This document shows positions 1 through 9,548 of a stretch of 50,041 nt of DNA, one piece after another (position 1 is the stretch's first letter; each line of letters begins with the position of its first letter). The stretch is from assembly GCA_002841435.1 (NCBI GenBank), contig PGZS01000002.1:1-50041 (forward strand), given 5' to 3'. The stretch comes from Firmicutes bacterium HGW-Firmicutes-3. Lineage in GTDB: Bacteria; Bacillota; Clostridia; Lachnospirales; Vallitaleaceae. The translations under genes were made by a program, and so were the position numbers. The notes under the pieces are model-generated. The model made no database searches, had not been told where the DNA came from, and saw nothing but the letters and a program-made list of their open reading frames with translations.

Positions 1-267
1 GTTTCCGGGGGTGGAAACAAAAAGAACGAGCAGGGGTGTTTCGTTCGTAAAAGTTAGAGCTGACATGGCAACATGTTGTTCTAGCTTTTTTATGTTGTAT
101 GAGAGGTCCCATGAAAACCCCTCCACTGTATGTATGACTACGGCCTCCAGTTGGTGCGTCCTGCACCAAAAGTCGGCGGACAGCTCCTGTTGTCTTGCTT
201 AAGTCACACACACAGTTCCAGGAACTTCATGGTCGGTGTTGGCTTACATGGTATTATTGGTTGTCTT

Positions 268-640
268 TAGCTCATCATATGAAGTATACGCTTTTTAAAC
301 CTATTGAAATTACGCATACCTTCTGCATTTCTTTAAGAACCTTAATCTAGTTGTTAACGCCTTCTGTATAACTATTTTTATAAGGACAAGTGAAGGAATT
401 AAGAATACTTTTGCCAGTTAATAATGGTATTCATACACATTATTAACTCAGGCTCATTCTGTGTTGCTACAAATATACCATTCCTTAAGACGTTTTAATG
501 CTGTATTCTTATCTGGAGAATCTACAAAGTCATATAACTTTTCTTTTAGAAGATAAGCTGTCCTAAGTCTTGAGGAAGTATCAAGCATGACGCTTACTTT
601 ATTATGAACCTGTCATACATAAAGTTCCAGGAACCTCTTT
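268..640 (-). pseudogene. ISL3-family transposase C-terminal remnant
   Basis: Reverse-strand conceptual translation gives LRTAYLLKEKLYDFVDSP...ALKRLKEWYICSNT / EPELIMCMNTIINWQKY / then, after frame disruptions, RNAEGMRNFNRFKKRILHMMS, matching the conserved ISL3 C-terminal pattern (NN.IKVLKR..YGMRNF.RFR.RI). No intact ORF. Confidence 0.7.
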
Positions 641-762
641 GTCGGTTTTGTGGTGAAATCATTCTGAGGCCTCAATTGCAAATCGAAATGCAACCGTTCC
701 GATATCAGATTGAGGTTATTACTTTGTTTAATATATATGACTAGGTGGTTGCGTCCTAGCTT

Positions 763-795
763 ACAAAAAGATTGGTAATCATCCAGTCTTTTTTG
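763..795 (+). terminator. putative intrinsic terminator
   Basis: AAAAAGATTGG-taatcat-CCAGTCTTTTTT hairpin with U-run. Confidence 0.5.
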
Positions 796-853
796 TATTC
801 ATGTTAGTACAAATCATATATCCTAAAAGAGTTGGCGGTAGAACGGAGGATAT

Positions 854-1779
854 ATGTCTAAATTTTTTACCTATGAAGAAAGACTTGACTTGAACTGCAA
901 AAATATTTGAAAGAAAGTCTTTCCTTTAAAGAAATCGGCCGCAGGTTAGGAAAAAATCCAACCACGATATCTAGAGAAGTTCGCAAGTATAGCGCTCAAA
1001 AAGCTACCGGACATCCAGGTTATCCTTATAATTCTTGTAAAAATCGTTTCAATTGCAGACGTAAAGAAGTTTGTAGGAAAAGCTGTACGAAGAAGTCAAT
1101 CACCTACTGTAAACTTTGTCAGTTATGTAATGATAACTGCTCAGATTTTATTCATGAAATCTGTACTGCACGTTTTCGCGTTCCCTATGTTTGTAATGGG
1201 TGCGATACGAGGGGAAAATGCTCTCTTTTAAAAAATATATATGATGCTGAGCATGCACATATCAAAGCCCATGAATCGATTTCAGCGGCAAGGAGTGGTT
1301 TGTGCATATCAGAAGACGAAATCTCTAGGTTGAATAAAATCATTTCTCCATTAGTTCATCAGGGTCAATCAATCCATCAAATTTATGTAACCCATGAGAA
1401 CTAATTGATGTGTAGCGAAAAAACCATTTACAACTACATTGATGCCTGTCTCTTTGATGTAAGAAATATTGATCTGCCTCGAAAAGTAAAATTTCGTGAG
1501 CGTTATAAAAAACCGGAATTCAAGGTGGAAAAAGGATGTCGCATCGGTCGCAACTATGAATCGTTTGGAACATTTGTTAATAAAAATCCCGATATAGCAA
1601 TTGTCCAGATGGATTCGGTGATTGGAACAAAAGGTGGTAAATGTCTGCTTACAATCCACTTTGTGGATACCAGTCTAATGCTTGCATTTTTACGCGAAGC
1701 CAATACATCAAAATCAGTTATTGATATTTTCAACCACCTTGATAAAACACTATTAAGCACTATTAAGCAAGCATTCTGA
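854..1779 (+). pseudogene. IS30-family transposase, degenerate
   Basis: MSKFFTYEERLDL (854) is frameshifted near nt 890 into LQKYLKESLSFKEIGRRLGKNPTTISREVRKYS; an in-frame TAA at 1402-1404 interrupts HEN*LMCSEKTIYNYIDACLFDVRNIDLPRKV; truncated inside the DDE domain after DIFNHLDKTLL. Confidence 0.85.
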
Positions 1780-1912
1780 GGCTGAGGCTGTAGCTGCTGA
1801 GTCTGAAGATATAAGCAAATCAGGTAATAAGTATAAAATAAATGATTATATTAAAAAATTAAGACGATTAATGTCGTTTGTGTATTTTACGATGTCGTTT
1901 GATATATTTGTA

Positions 1913-1940
1913 TTGACATTAATAAAATTAATGATAGTAT
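1913..1940 (+). promoter_or_regulatory. putative sigmaA-type promoter upstream of 2393 ORF
   Basis: TTGACA (1913-1918), 16-nt spacer, TAGTAT (1935-1940). Confidence 0.4.
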
Positions 1941-1953
1941 AAGTATGCGATAT

Positions 1954-2110
1954 ATCAAAAATAGGGATTCGATTCTAAGAAAAATTCTTTGAGTAGAAAA
2001 TAAAATATAGTCAAATGTAAGATGCTTGGGGATAATTCTGTTTTGAATTATTCCATTTAAGTATACAACTAAATAGCTTTGTTATATTTAATTCTGTAGA
2101 TTCATTCATA
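1954..2110 (+). repeat. Conserved intergenic element copy A (hairpin-containing)
   Basis: TCAAAAATAGGGATT.GA..CTAAGA...GGGGATAATT-loop-AATTATTCCATTTAAGTATAcaaCTAAATA; similar to 3552-3690. Confidence 0.5.
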
Positions 2111-2392
2111 GTTAGCGATGTGGTGAATCGCAAGATTATAAAAATGCATACAAGTTAAGTAATCCACTCAATGACACAAGTTATAGGTGTTATTAGTTTC
2201 AAAAACAGTTGAATAATACGAAATAAAATCTCACCTGTTAAAGAAAGCTGATTATATGTAAATAGCCATTTAACTTCATTAGTAGGTTTATTAAATTCAT
2301 TTTTAGACATTTTAATTTTGTTATAATTTTGTGAGCAGTAATATTTTTTGTTTTCTCATAAATGCCTATATAATTGAAAGGAATTACAAAAA

Positions 2393-3460
2393 ATGAAAAT
2401 GAAAGTTTTTTTTATTATAATTATATTGACAATTTCAACTTCTTTTGTCAGTTTGAGGACAATTTATAATGAGGTTAAGCAAAATAAAACAGAAATGGAA
2501 ATAAGTAAGATTGAAAGTAGCCAAATAAATACAAATAATGAAGTTGAACATACTAATATGGTACCCAGTGAGTTATTTGTAGAAGAGAGTAAAATTAAAA
2601 GAAGTAAGCTTAACTATAGCTATAAAGATGATTTGAATGTTGAAGCTGACTTGAGTAACTTTACATTATCTTTGTCATTTGGTCAATGTGGAATCAATGA
2701 TATTTTTTCTATTAAAAAAATTGAATTAGTTGGTGTAGAAAATCAAATTGCTATCGAATCGTGTACAGATTGGGTTGGACCATATACAGTTAAGTATATT
2801 GGAACAGAGAAAAATACAAACAAAGAAATCTTCACGGGTGGATGGCATGGATCTAATGGTGATGTGACTGGAAATGCAACAGCATTTACAAAAATGATAG
2901 CCATATATGCGGATGGAAAAGAAATTAAAAAAAAAACAAATGGCGAAGCAGATATAATTAGCATAGTTTTAAAAAATGAAATAAAGGGATTTAATATAAA
3001 CGATTATGTGATTGAAGAAACAGTTACCTATACTATTTATGAAAATCAAGTAGATATTAAAGTACAGATTGTGGCGATTCATGATCTTGAGATATTAAGA
3101 TATTATGGATTACAGACCCAAAATAATATGTTTGATAATGAAATAAAGTATTTATATGAAGATGGAAGATCGATAACAAAAAGTTTAGGTATGGCAAGTG
3201 ATTCTGGTGTAAAAAATAGTGAAAATAAAGTGATATCTTTTGAGTTATCAGGTATTACTCATCAGTTTTTACTAAAAGCTTGGATTAATTCTGATGGCTT
3301 ATTATCATCGTTTAATTATATTGCAGCGGACAAAGCTGAAGCATTTACAACTTATTATGGTAAATCATATTTTAATCTGATTAATGGCAACACTTTGGTC
3401 TTAAAAGCAGGCGAGAATTTGGTTTGGTCTGGAGGGTACAGTTTTAAATTGGCAGATTGA
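2393..3460 (+). CDS. Secreted/membrane-anchored protein of unknown function
   Basis: ORF 355 aa; ATG with RBS-like AAAGGAATT upstream; N-terminal hydrophobic segment VFFIIIILTISTSFVSL; no domain recognised. Confidence 0.7.
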   Translation: MKMKVFFIIIILTISTSFVSLRTIYNEVKQNKTEMEISKIESSQINTNNEVEHTNMVPSELFVEESKIKRSKLNYSYKDDLNVEADLSNFTLSLSFGQCGINDIFSIKKIELVGVENQIAIESCTDWVGPYTVKYIGTEKNTNKEIFTGGWHGSNGDVTGNATAFTKMIAIYADGKEIKKKTNGEADIISIVLKNEIKGFNINDYVIEETVTYTIYENQVDIKVQIVAIHDLEILRYYGLQTQNNMFDNEIKYLYEDGRSITKSLGMASDSGVKNSENKVISFELSGITHQFLLKAWINSDGLLSSFNYIAADKAEAFTTYYGKSYFNLINGNTLVLKAGENLVWSGGYSFKLAD

Positions 3461-3551
3461 TTAGACACTGAAACCTGAATTTTCAAGATTTATTTAACAG
3501 TGTATTGCAGACATGAGAAATCAAAGGGTAACAAAGATGAAGTGTTAATTT

Positions 3552-3690
3552 TCAAAAATAGGGATTTGAAACTAAGAGAAATATTGAGAAAGAGGGGATA
3601 ATTATAGTTCCTTAGTTATCCCATTAAGGTATAGCTAAATAACATGTATTGAGACTGTAATTACTAAATTTAATTTGTTCATTAGTATTT
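3552..3690 (+). repeat. Conserved intergenic element copy B (hairpin-containing)
   Basis: TCAAAAATAGGGATTTGAAACTAAGAGAAATATTGAG...GGGGATAA-loop-TTATCCCATTAAGGTATAGCTAAATAA; similar to copy A at 1954-2110. Confidence 0.5.
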
Positions 3691-3922
3691 AGATTTAAAT
3701 GCTTTTTTAGTTTAATATGACACAAATTATCATTTTACTTACAAGTAAAGTATTGTCCATCAATAAGCAACTTACTCGCTCATTTTTTCTTTCTAATTTT
3801 CACACAAATGGTTGAACTAATGCGGCAGAGTTTCAGTGCTTCGTTTTGGTCCAGAATACTTTTTATAGATATTATTCATCTTACATAAAAGTACAAAAGT
3901 TATATATAGTATATTAAAGGGG

Positions 3923-4147
3923 TTGACTGACTTGGAAGATAAAAGTGTAGGACAAATAATAAAGGAATTACGGCTTAAAAATGATCTGTCACAAGCAAAA
4001 TTGTCAGAAGGTATTTGTTCGATTCAGCATTTATATAGACTTGAACAAGGAAAAAGATTACCTTCTGCATATCTCTTGAAATTATTGTCAGAAAGACTAG
4101 GTTATGAGTTAATTGTTATGCTTTTTGATATAGATTATAAGTGGTAA
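3923..4147 (+). CDS. Small XRE-type HTH DNA-binding protein
   Basis: IIKELRLKNDLSQAKLSEGICSIQHLYRLEQGKRLPSAYLLKLLSERLG; TTG start after AAAGGGG; 74 aa. Confidence 0.75.
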   Translation: MTDLEDKSVGQIIKELRLKNDLSQAKLSEGICSIQHLYRLEQGKRLPSAYLLKLLSERLGYELIVMLFDIDYKW

Positions 4148-4195
4148 ATTATATTATGTAATAATTAAAATTTCTTTGTGTGTTTTTATAGTGTG

Positions 4196-4225
4196 GATTC
4201 TTTCAAATATATGAAAGGATCTTTT
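4196..4225 (+). terminator. Intrinsic terminator immediately upstream of group II intron
   Basis: GATTCTTTCA-aatata-TGAAAGGATC then TTTT. Confidence 0.7.
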
Positions 4226-4227
4226 AT

Positions 4228-5681
4228 GTGTGCCAGGCATGGCACTAATCTAGCTAGTGAAAGTCTAGCCACGGGTATTTACCGCCAAGTGTAGCGAACC
4301 ACAAGTTGGTATCAGTAATGGTATAGATGAAGGAAGTGGTGTAGCAAAATTCTTGAGCCTACGAACAGAAACTTGATAAGGCGATTAGGTGGGTGAGGTT
4401 GCATAACAAACTAAAGCCCAAAAGGTAAACGTAAACCGAAGTTGTAAATCAAGAGGTTGTGGAATGAAAGATTAGTGTCTTACCCTGGGAGACCCTACCC
4501 ACATATCATAAATATGGTCGAAAAAGGTTTGGGGAGGGAGTCAGATGAAGTCATAGTAGGTGTAATAACTGAAGGACTGAAACGATTTATAATACAAATC
4601 GTTATTCTTAAAATAATGCATGAGCTAGAAATCAGAGGGACAAGAAAAGTAGGAACGTAACCGAGGGATATTGTCTGTATCTAGAAGAGTGATATGTATG
4701 AATTTTGTAATTAACAGAGGAGTAACAACAATGAGTTTAATTGAAGTGATAACAACAAAAGAGAACTTAAACAGAGCATACAAGAAAGTTGTTGAAAATA
4801 AAGGTGCGAGTGGGATTGATGGTATAACGGTAGAGGAACTAGGGAATTACATTAAGTCTAGTAAAGAAGATATTATGAACTCTATTAGAAATAGGAGATA
4901 TTTTCCAAAACCAGTACGAAGAGTATATATACCAAAAAGCAATGGAAAAATGAGACCACTAGGAATTCCAACTGCCCTGGATAGAACAATACAACAAGCA
5001 ATAGCGCAACCAATATCTGATATTTATGAAGAGATATTTAGTGAATACAGCTATGGATTTCGACCAAATAGAAGTTGTCATGATGCAATCAAACAAGCAT
5101 TAGTCTATTTAAATGATGGTTATGAATGGGTCATAGATATTGATATTGAACAGTTCTTTGATAAAGTAAATCATGATAAATTAATTCAAATTCTTAGAGA
5201 ACAAGTAAATGACAGTACAACATTAAACCTAATTCATAAATATATGAAAGCCGGTGTAATGGAGCAAGGATTAGTAAAAGCAACAAGGACAGGGGTCCCA
5301 CAAGGTGGACCGTTATCCGTTGTACTATCCAACATCTATTTAGATAAGTTAGATAAAGAATTGGAGCAACGAGGACTGCGTTTCGTAAGATACGCAGACG
5401 ATGTGCTTATTTTCACAAAAAGCGAAATGGCTGCCAATCGTGTCATGAAGTCAATTAGTGATTGGACCTTAAGAAAATTATTTCTTAAGGTAAATGCAAC
5501 AAAATCAAAAGTAGTCAGACCAACAAGGAGTAAATATCTAGGGTTCACGTTTCTTAAACATGGTGGACAATGGAAAGTAAAACCCACAACAGAAAAGAAG
5601 AAAGCTTTATATAAAAAGATGAGTGAATACCTAAAAAGAGGGAAAGCAATATCACGTTCCTTAGTAGTAACAATAAAATGA
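4228..5681 (+). mobile_element. Group II intron (class C-like), 3' truncated
   Basis: 5' end GTGTGCCAGGCATGGCAC... followed by ~500 nt non-coding ribozyme-like sequence and a reverse transcriptase ORF; the 3' part, including domain V, is missing where IS3 begins. Confidence 0.75.
4731..5681 (+). pseudogene. Group IIC-type intron reverse transcriptase, C-terminally truncated
   Basis: MSLIEVITTKENLNRAYKKVVENKGASGIDGITVEEL...PLGIPTALDRTIQQAIAQ...GVPQGGPLS...RFVRYADDVLIF...YLGFTF; ends at AISRSLVVTIK, before the rest of the maturase/C-terminal region. ATG 4731 with AGAGGAG is a better start than 4671. Confidence 0.85.
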
Positions 5682-5708
5682 TCTTTCCCTGACTTAATAG
5701 ACACCGTT

Positions 5709-6557
5709 TTAGGCGGATAATCTTTGTTTTTCGCATTGATTCGGTGTTTTATTACCGATTGCTGAATTCAAGCGATTTGAATTATAGAAAGTTTCAATGT
5801 AATCAAAAATATCATGCTTCGCTTGATCTCTAGTTTTGTATTGTTTGTGATGAATTAATTCCTTCTTTAGGATGCTGAAAAAGGACTCCATAGGAGCATT
5901 GTCATAAGGGTTTCCGCTCCTACTCATGCTGCATATAATACCATTGGTTTTTAACAGTCGTTGATAGTCATAGCTGGCATATTGCACTCCACGATCAGAG
6001 TGATGGATTAATCCGAATGATGAATTTCTTCTCATAATTTCCATGTTAAGAGCATTCATTACAAGCTCTTTGGTCATATGCTTGTCCATTGACCAACCAA
6101 CTATCTTTTTATCATAGACGTCCTTTATACAAGTTAGATAGAGCCATCCTTCTTCTGTTGGGATGTATGTTATATCTGAAAGCCATATTTTATTGGGACA
6201 AGTTGTCTCAAACTGCTGATTTAAAAGATTTTCTGCTACCGGGTATCTGTGATTTGAACTCGTTGTAGCTTTGAATTTTCGGTGAGTAATCGAATAAATG
6301 TGATTATTTTTCATGATTTTACTCACACGATTCTTTCCACAAGTTATTCCATCTAGCTGCAATTGCTTGGTAACTCTCGGGCTTCCATAGGTCTTTCTGG
6401 ATGCCTCGTAGACTCTTTTAATCTCTACCAACAATTTATCATTTGCTTGCTTATACTTGCTCTTTGGACGTTTGAACCATGCATAATAACCACTTCGAGA
6501 TACACGCAGTACTTTTGCCATCTTCACCACACGAAACTCGAAGCGGTGAGCTTTCAT
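5709..6557 (-). CDS. IS3-family transposase OrfB (DDE integrase core)
   Basis: MKAHRFEFRVVKMAKVLRVSRSGYYAW...CPNKIWLSDITYIPTEEGWLYLTCIKDVYDKKIVGW...SDRGVQYAS...SMSRSGNPYDNAPMESFFSILKKEL. Confidence 0.93.
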   Translation of the reverse strand: MKAHRFEFRVVKMAKVLRVSRSGYYAWFKRPKSKYKQANDKLLVEIKRVYEASRKTYGSPRVTKQLQLDGITCGKNRVSKIMKNNHIYSITHRKFKATTSSNHRYPVAENLLNQQFETTCPNKIWLSDITYIPTEEGWLYLTCIKDVYDKKIVGWSMDKHMTKELVMNALNMEIMRRNSSFGLIHHSDRGVQYASYDYQRLLKTNGIICSMSRSGNPYDNAPMESFFSILKKELIHHKQYKTRDQAKHDIFDYIETFYNSNRLNSAIGNKTPNQCEKQRLSA

Positions 6558-6568
6558 AAACGCATATT

Positions 6569-6859
6569 TTATCTCGGTGGTTTGGTGAAGATGGTGATAG
6601 CTTTTTTAAATATAGCGATTTCCTCTTCAAAATCGGATATTTTACGTTTGGCATCCCGTAGCTCTTTTTCTTCAGGCTTGAGATTTCCACTTCCGACAAA
6701 AGGTGTATTTGGATCCTTGTGGTACTGCTCAATCCACTTGTAGATTGTATTGGGATGAACACCGATGTCATTTGCTACACTTGGGACGCTTCGATTGAGC
6801 TCTGTTATCAATCGGATTGCTTCCATCTTAAAATCATTGTTGAACCTTTTTCTGCTCAT
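6569..6859 (-). CDS. IS3-family transposase OrfA (HTH)
   Basis: MSRKRFNNDFKMEAIRLITELNRSVPSVANDIGVHPNTIYKWIEQYH...; TTG-started ORF extends to 6901. Confidence 0.88.
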   Translation of the reverse strand: MSRKRFNNDFKMEAIRLITELNRSVPSVANDIGVHPNTIYKWIEQYHKDPNTPFVGSGNLKPEEKELRDAKRKISDFEEEIAIFKKAITIFTKPPR

Positions 6860-6904
6860 ATAGACGTCGAGTAGACTCTGTCTCGACTTTCCTCCTTCCA
6901 AAGG

Positions 6905-7665
6905 AAAAATCTTTGTTATAGGGAGGGTTGAGTCTCAAAAGCCCCTTGCAGAACCGTACGTGACCAATTAAGGCATACGGCTCTTCAGTAAGCCATTCGC
7001 CTAATAAAAACTTTCTAGATAATTGTTCTAGGCAATAGGGTAAATCTTAAGAATAGCCTTGAATTTATCCCATGCAAGCCAACAAGACTGGTCACGTCTT
7101 ATCTTGATCTTCATAGTTTTTGTTTCACATACCAGTAAAATTTCTTCGTTCCCATGAAATTACCATAGATACCGTAATATCTGTAGTGACCTTGTAGCTT
7201 GATGTTCAGTGTGTTTCCTGATTGTTTCAGTGATACTTTCATGTATATGTTCTCTTAACTGCTTCTTGACTGTCTCTTTCATTAGCTTTAACATCTTTTT
7301 ACTAGTCCTATGCAGAAGACAGTATTTCCCCAAGTAACTTGTTGCATTATAGTGCGTGAAGCCCAGAAAATCAAAAGATTCTTTTGTCCCTTTAAAATTT
7401 CCGTAGGGTATTATCTTACTTTTATCTTCCGCAATTTCAAATCCGAATTTCTTCAAACTATCTTTAAGAAGCTTGTAAAACTCATGTGCTTCGTTTTCAT
7501 ATTGAAACTTGCAGACAAAATCATCTGCATATCTTACCAGGTACATCTCACCTTTGAAGTCTCGACCTTTAATATGGTCGAACCACATCTCTGAAACGTA
7601 GTGTAAGTAGACATTCGCCATTACTGGCGAAATGAGTCTGCCTTGATAAAGATTGTAATAGATAG
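6905..7665 (-). mobile_element. Second group II intron remnant (3' portion incl. domain V), opposite orientation
   Basis: Reverse strand contains GAGCCGTATGCCTTAATTGGTCACGTACGGTTC (6951-6983), a domain V match, downstream of a decayed reverse transcriptase. Confidence 0.8.
7160..7660 (-). pseudogene. Group II intron reverse transcriptase/maturase fragment
   Basis: GRLISPVMANVYLHYVSEMWF...LVRYADDFVCKFQ...FDFLGFTHY; N-terminus absent, C-terminus frameshifted near 7160. Confidence 0.85.
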
Positions 7666-7910
7666 TTCAAGTCTCAAACTAATATTGAACCAATATTACA
7701 ACTCACAAATTTTTTTAAACTTATACCTTTTCAGAAATAATACTAGTACAAGGCAAATTTATGAAACCCTATTTCCGTTTTATGAAAAGTGGATTAATAA
7801 ATTGTTCCAAAACTATATATGAAACCAATTGGTTTATTTACTATGATAATAGTTTCAGGTAGCATTGATATGAAACTGAAAATTTTAACAATTATAAGGA
7901 GATTAATATT

Positions 7911-8990
7911 ATGAAGAAAATCAAGGTTGTATTAGTATTTGTGATGGTTTTAATGTTGATGTTGGGTAGTATTTCGTTTGGTAGTGTAACAGTTACTCCT
8001 ATTGATTATACGGGTCAAAGTAGTGGTAATAGTCTTATTTATAGTGACAGTCCAGAACGATTTGGTCTTCAAAATAGTAGTTTGGTATACTTGTATGGTA
8101 GGTCATTAGGCACATCATATAAAGATGTTGAATATTACCATTGGCTCAATAATAATTCTACTCAATATGATAAGTGCAGAATTGGTGTTGCAATTCAAAA
8201 TACTACTTCAAGTAGTGTTACTATTACATATAAAGGTGCCCATACTTCATTAGATGTTTCAGCAACTGCATCTAACATAGATACCTTAGCGTTAGGAAAA
8301 ACACCAGCAGTTTTAGTGAATTACTTAAATGCTTCTACAAAAACAATTACTATACAAGCAGGTAAAAGTGCAATTGTGTGGGCTAATGATTTTCAATTTA
8401 AACCTGGACACCAGAAATTTGTTTTTGGTCGTGGACAATTCAAATCCAGTAAATCAACAGGTGTATACTTAAGAGTTTTTGCCGCTGGGCAAACAAAAAC
8501 AGCGGCAGAAGTGTTCAGTGTAGCGACACCGGTAGCTGGAGAGAGTAACCATTTTTGTGGTGAAGTAAATTATACTCAAAAAAATCTGAATATTAATGTA
8601 AATACGGATTTAGGTAAAGTAAGATTGTTAAGTGAATGGATGGAAAATAAAAACATACGAGAATATTATGGAGTAACATCTTACAAATCAGGAACAAATC
8701 CTAAATTAGGTGGAAATTTTGGAGTTATCTATAATATATCGATTGCCAACCCAGCTGGTAAAAAGATATATATCATACCTAAATGGAGTGATGGAAATAA
8801 AACAAAGGCATCAGCAGTTTTTAAATTGAATAATAATGCATGGGAAGCTGCTACAGTAATATCTAATAATGGTGCTGATGATTTTATGAATAATTGTTGG
8901 GTAAGATCGTTAGGTACCAGTACGACTGCAACATTCAAGTTCATACTTCCAGGAGGAAATAGTGGAAATTATTATGTACTAATTAAATAG
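7911..8990 (+). CDS. Secreted protein of unknown function
   Basis: Signal peptide MKKIKVVLVFVMVLMLMLGSISFG; AAGGAG RBS; predicted beta-rich, low Cys; 359 aa. Confidence 0.75.
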   Translation: MKKIKVVLVFVMVLMLMLGSISFGSVTVTPIDYTGQSSGNSLIYSDSPERFGLQNSSLVYLYGRSLGTSYKDVEYYHWLNNNSTQYDKCRIGVAIQNTTSSSVTITYKGAHTSLDVSATASNIDTLALGKTPAVLVNYLNASTKTITIQAGKSAIVWANDFQFKPGHQKFVFGRGQFKSSKSTGVYLRVFAAGQTKTAAEVFSVATPVAGESNHFCGEVNYTQKNLNINVNTDLGKVRLLSEWMENKNIREYYGVTSYKSGTNPKLGGNFGVIYNISIANPAGKKIYIIPKWSDGNKTKASAVFKLNNNAWEAATVISNNGADDFMNNCWVRSLGTSTTATFKFILPGGNSGNYYVLIK

Positions 8991-8997
8991 TAAAAAA

Positions 8998-9044
8998 ATG
9001 ATAAAAGGATGGTTTGCTGTGTTATTTAATCATCCTTTTATCAT
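8998..9044 (+). terminator. Hairpin/terminator after 7911 ORF
   Basis: Perfect 14-bp inverted repeat ATGATAAAAGGATG ... CATCCTTTTATCAT. Confidence 0.6.
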
Positions 9045-9548
9045 AATTTACAAATGAGAATCTGCTTGCTCTAAATAATTTGCTATTTTACTTAATTAAA
9101 AACAATTTATAGCTAAATTATATTCTGTTGCTTAAAGTTCAGACAATAAAATTATAAATATCTTGCTTCAACACAAGATGAATAGCACTTTGGATTATCA
9201 ACACTTTCTAAACCACTTTTAAGATGGAATAAAGATGATAAGTGTGAGTAGAGAGAAACTGAAAACTAAGCTTGTAGTCTAATAATTAGAACTATCTGCA
9301 TTAGAATGGTCGCATAATTTAGGAAAGAACATGATGCTTTATTCAACTAATGGAAGTCTCATGATAAAAATATAGTTCCGATACTACATTTGTAGTAAGC
9401 ATAAAGTATAACAAAGTACAAACATCTTAAACATTTGGTTAGGAGTGTTTGATAAATGGAAAGAGTAAAAAAGTGGTTGAATGATATATGTTATAGTGGT
9501 AGAATTAGCTAGATTGTAAAAAAGTTCAAGAAAAGAGGTGATTAAAAT

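Larger units (their letters stand above)
5682..6907 (-). mobile_element. IS3-family insertion sequence (IS150-like orfA/orfB)
   Basis: orfA and orfB overlapping in -1 frame; left end begins TGATCTTTCCCTGAC...; right boundary uncertain (no convincing matching inverted repeat found). Confidence 0.75.

Noticed and set aside
11-202. 63-aa ORF at window start
   Set aside because: No RBS or domain; overlaps hairpin/terminator-like sequence and IS remnant DNA.
1369-1659. Antisense ORFs over the IS30 pseudogene
   Set aside because: Shadow ORFs opposite recognisable transposase sequence.
4457-4660. 67-aa ORF
   Set aside because: Lies inside the non-coding ribozyme part of the group II intron.
6363-6743. 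126-aa plus-strand ORF
   Set aside because: Antisense to IS3 orfA/orfB; no supporting features.
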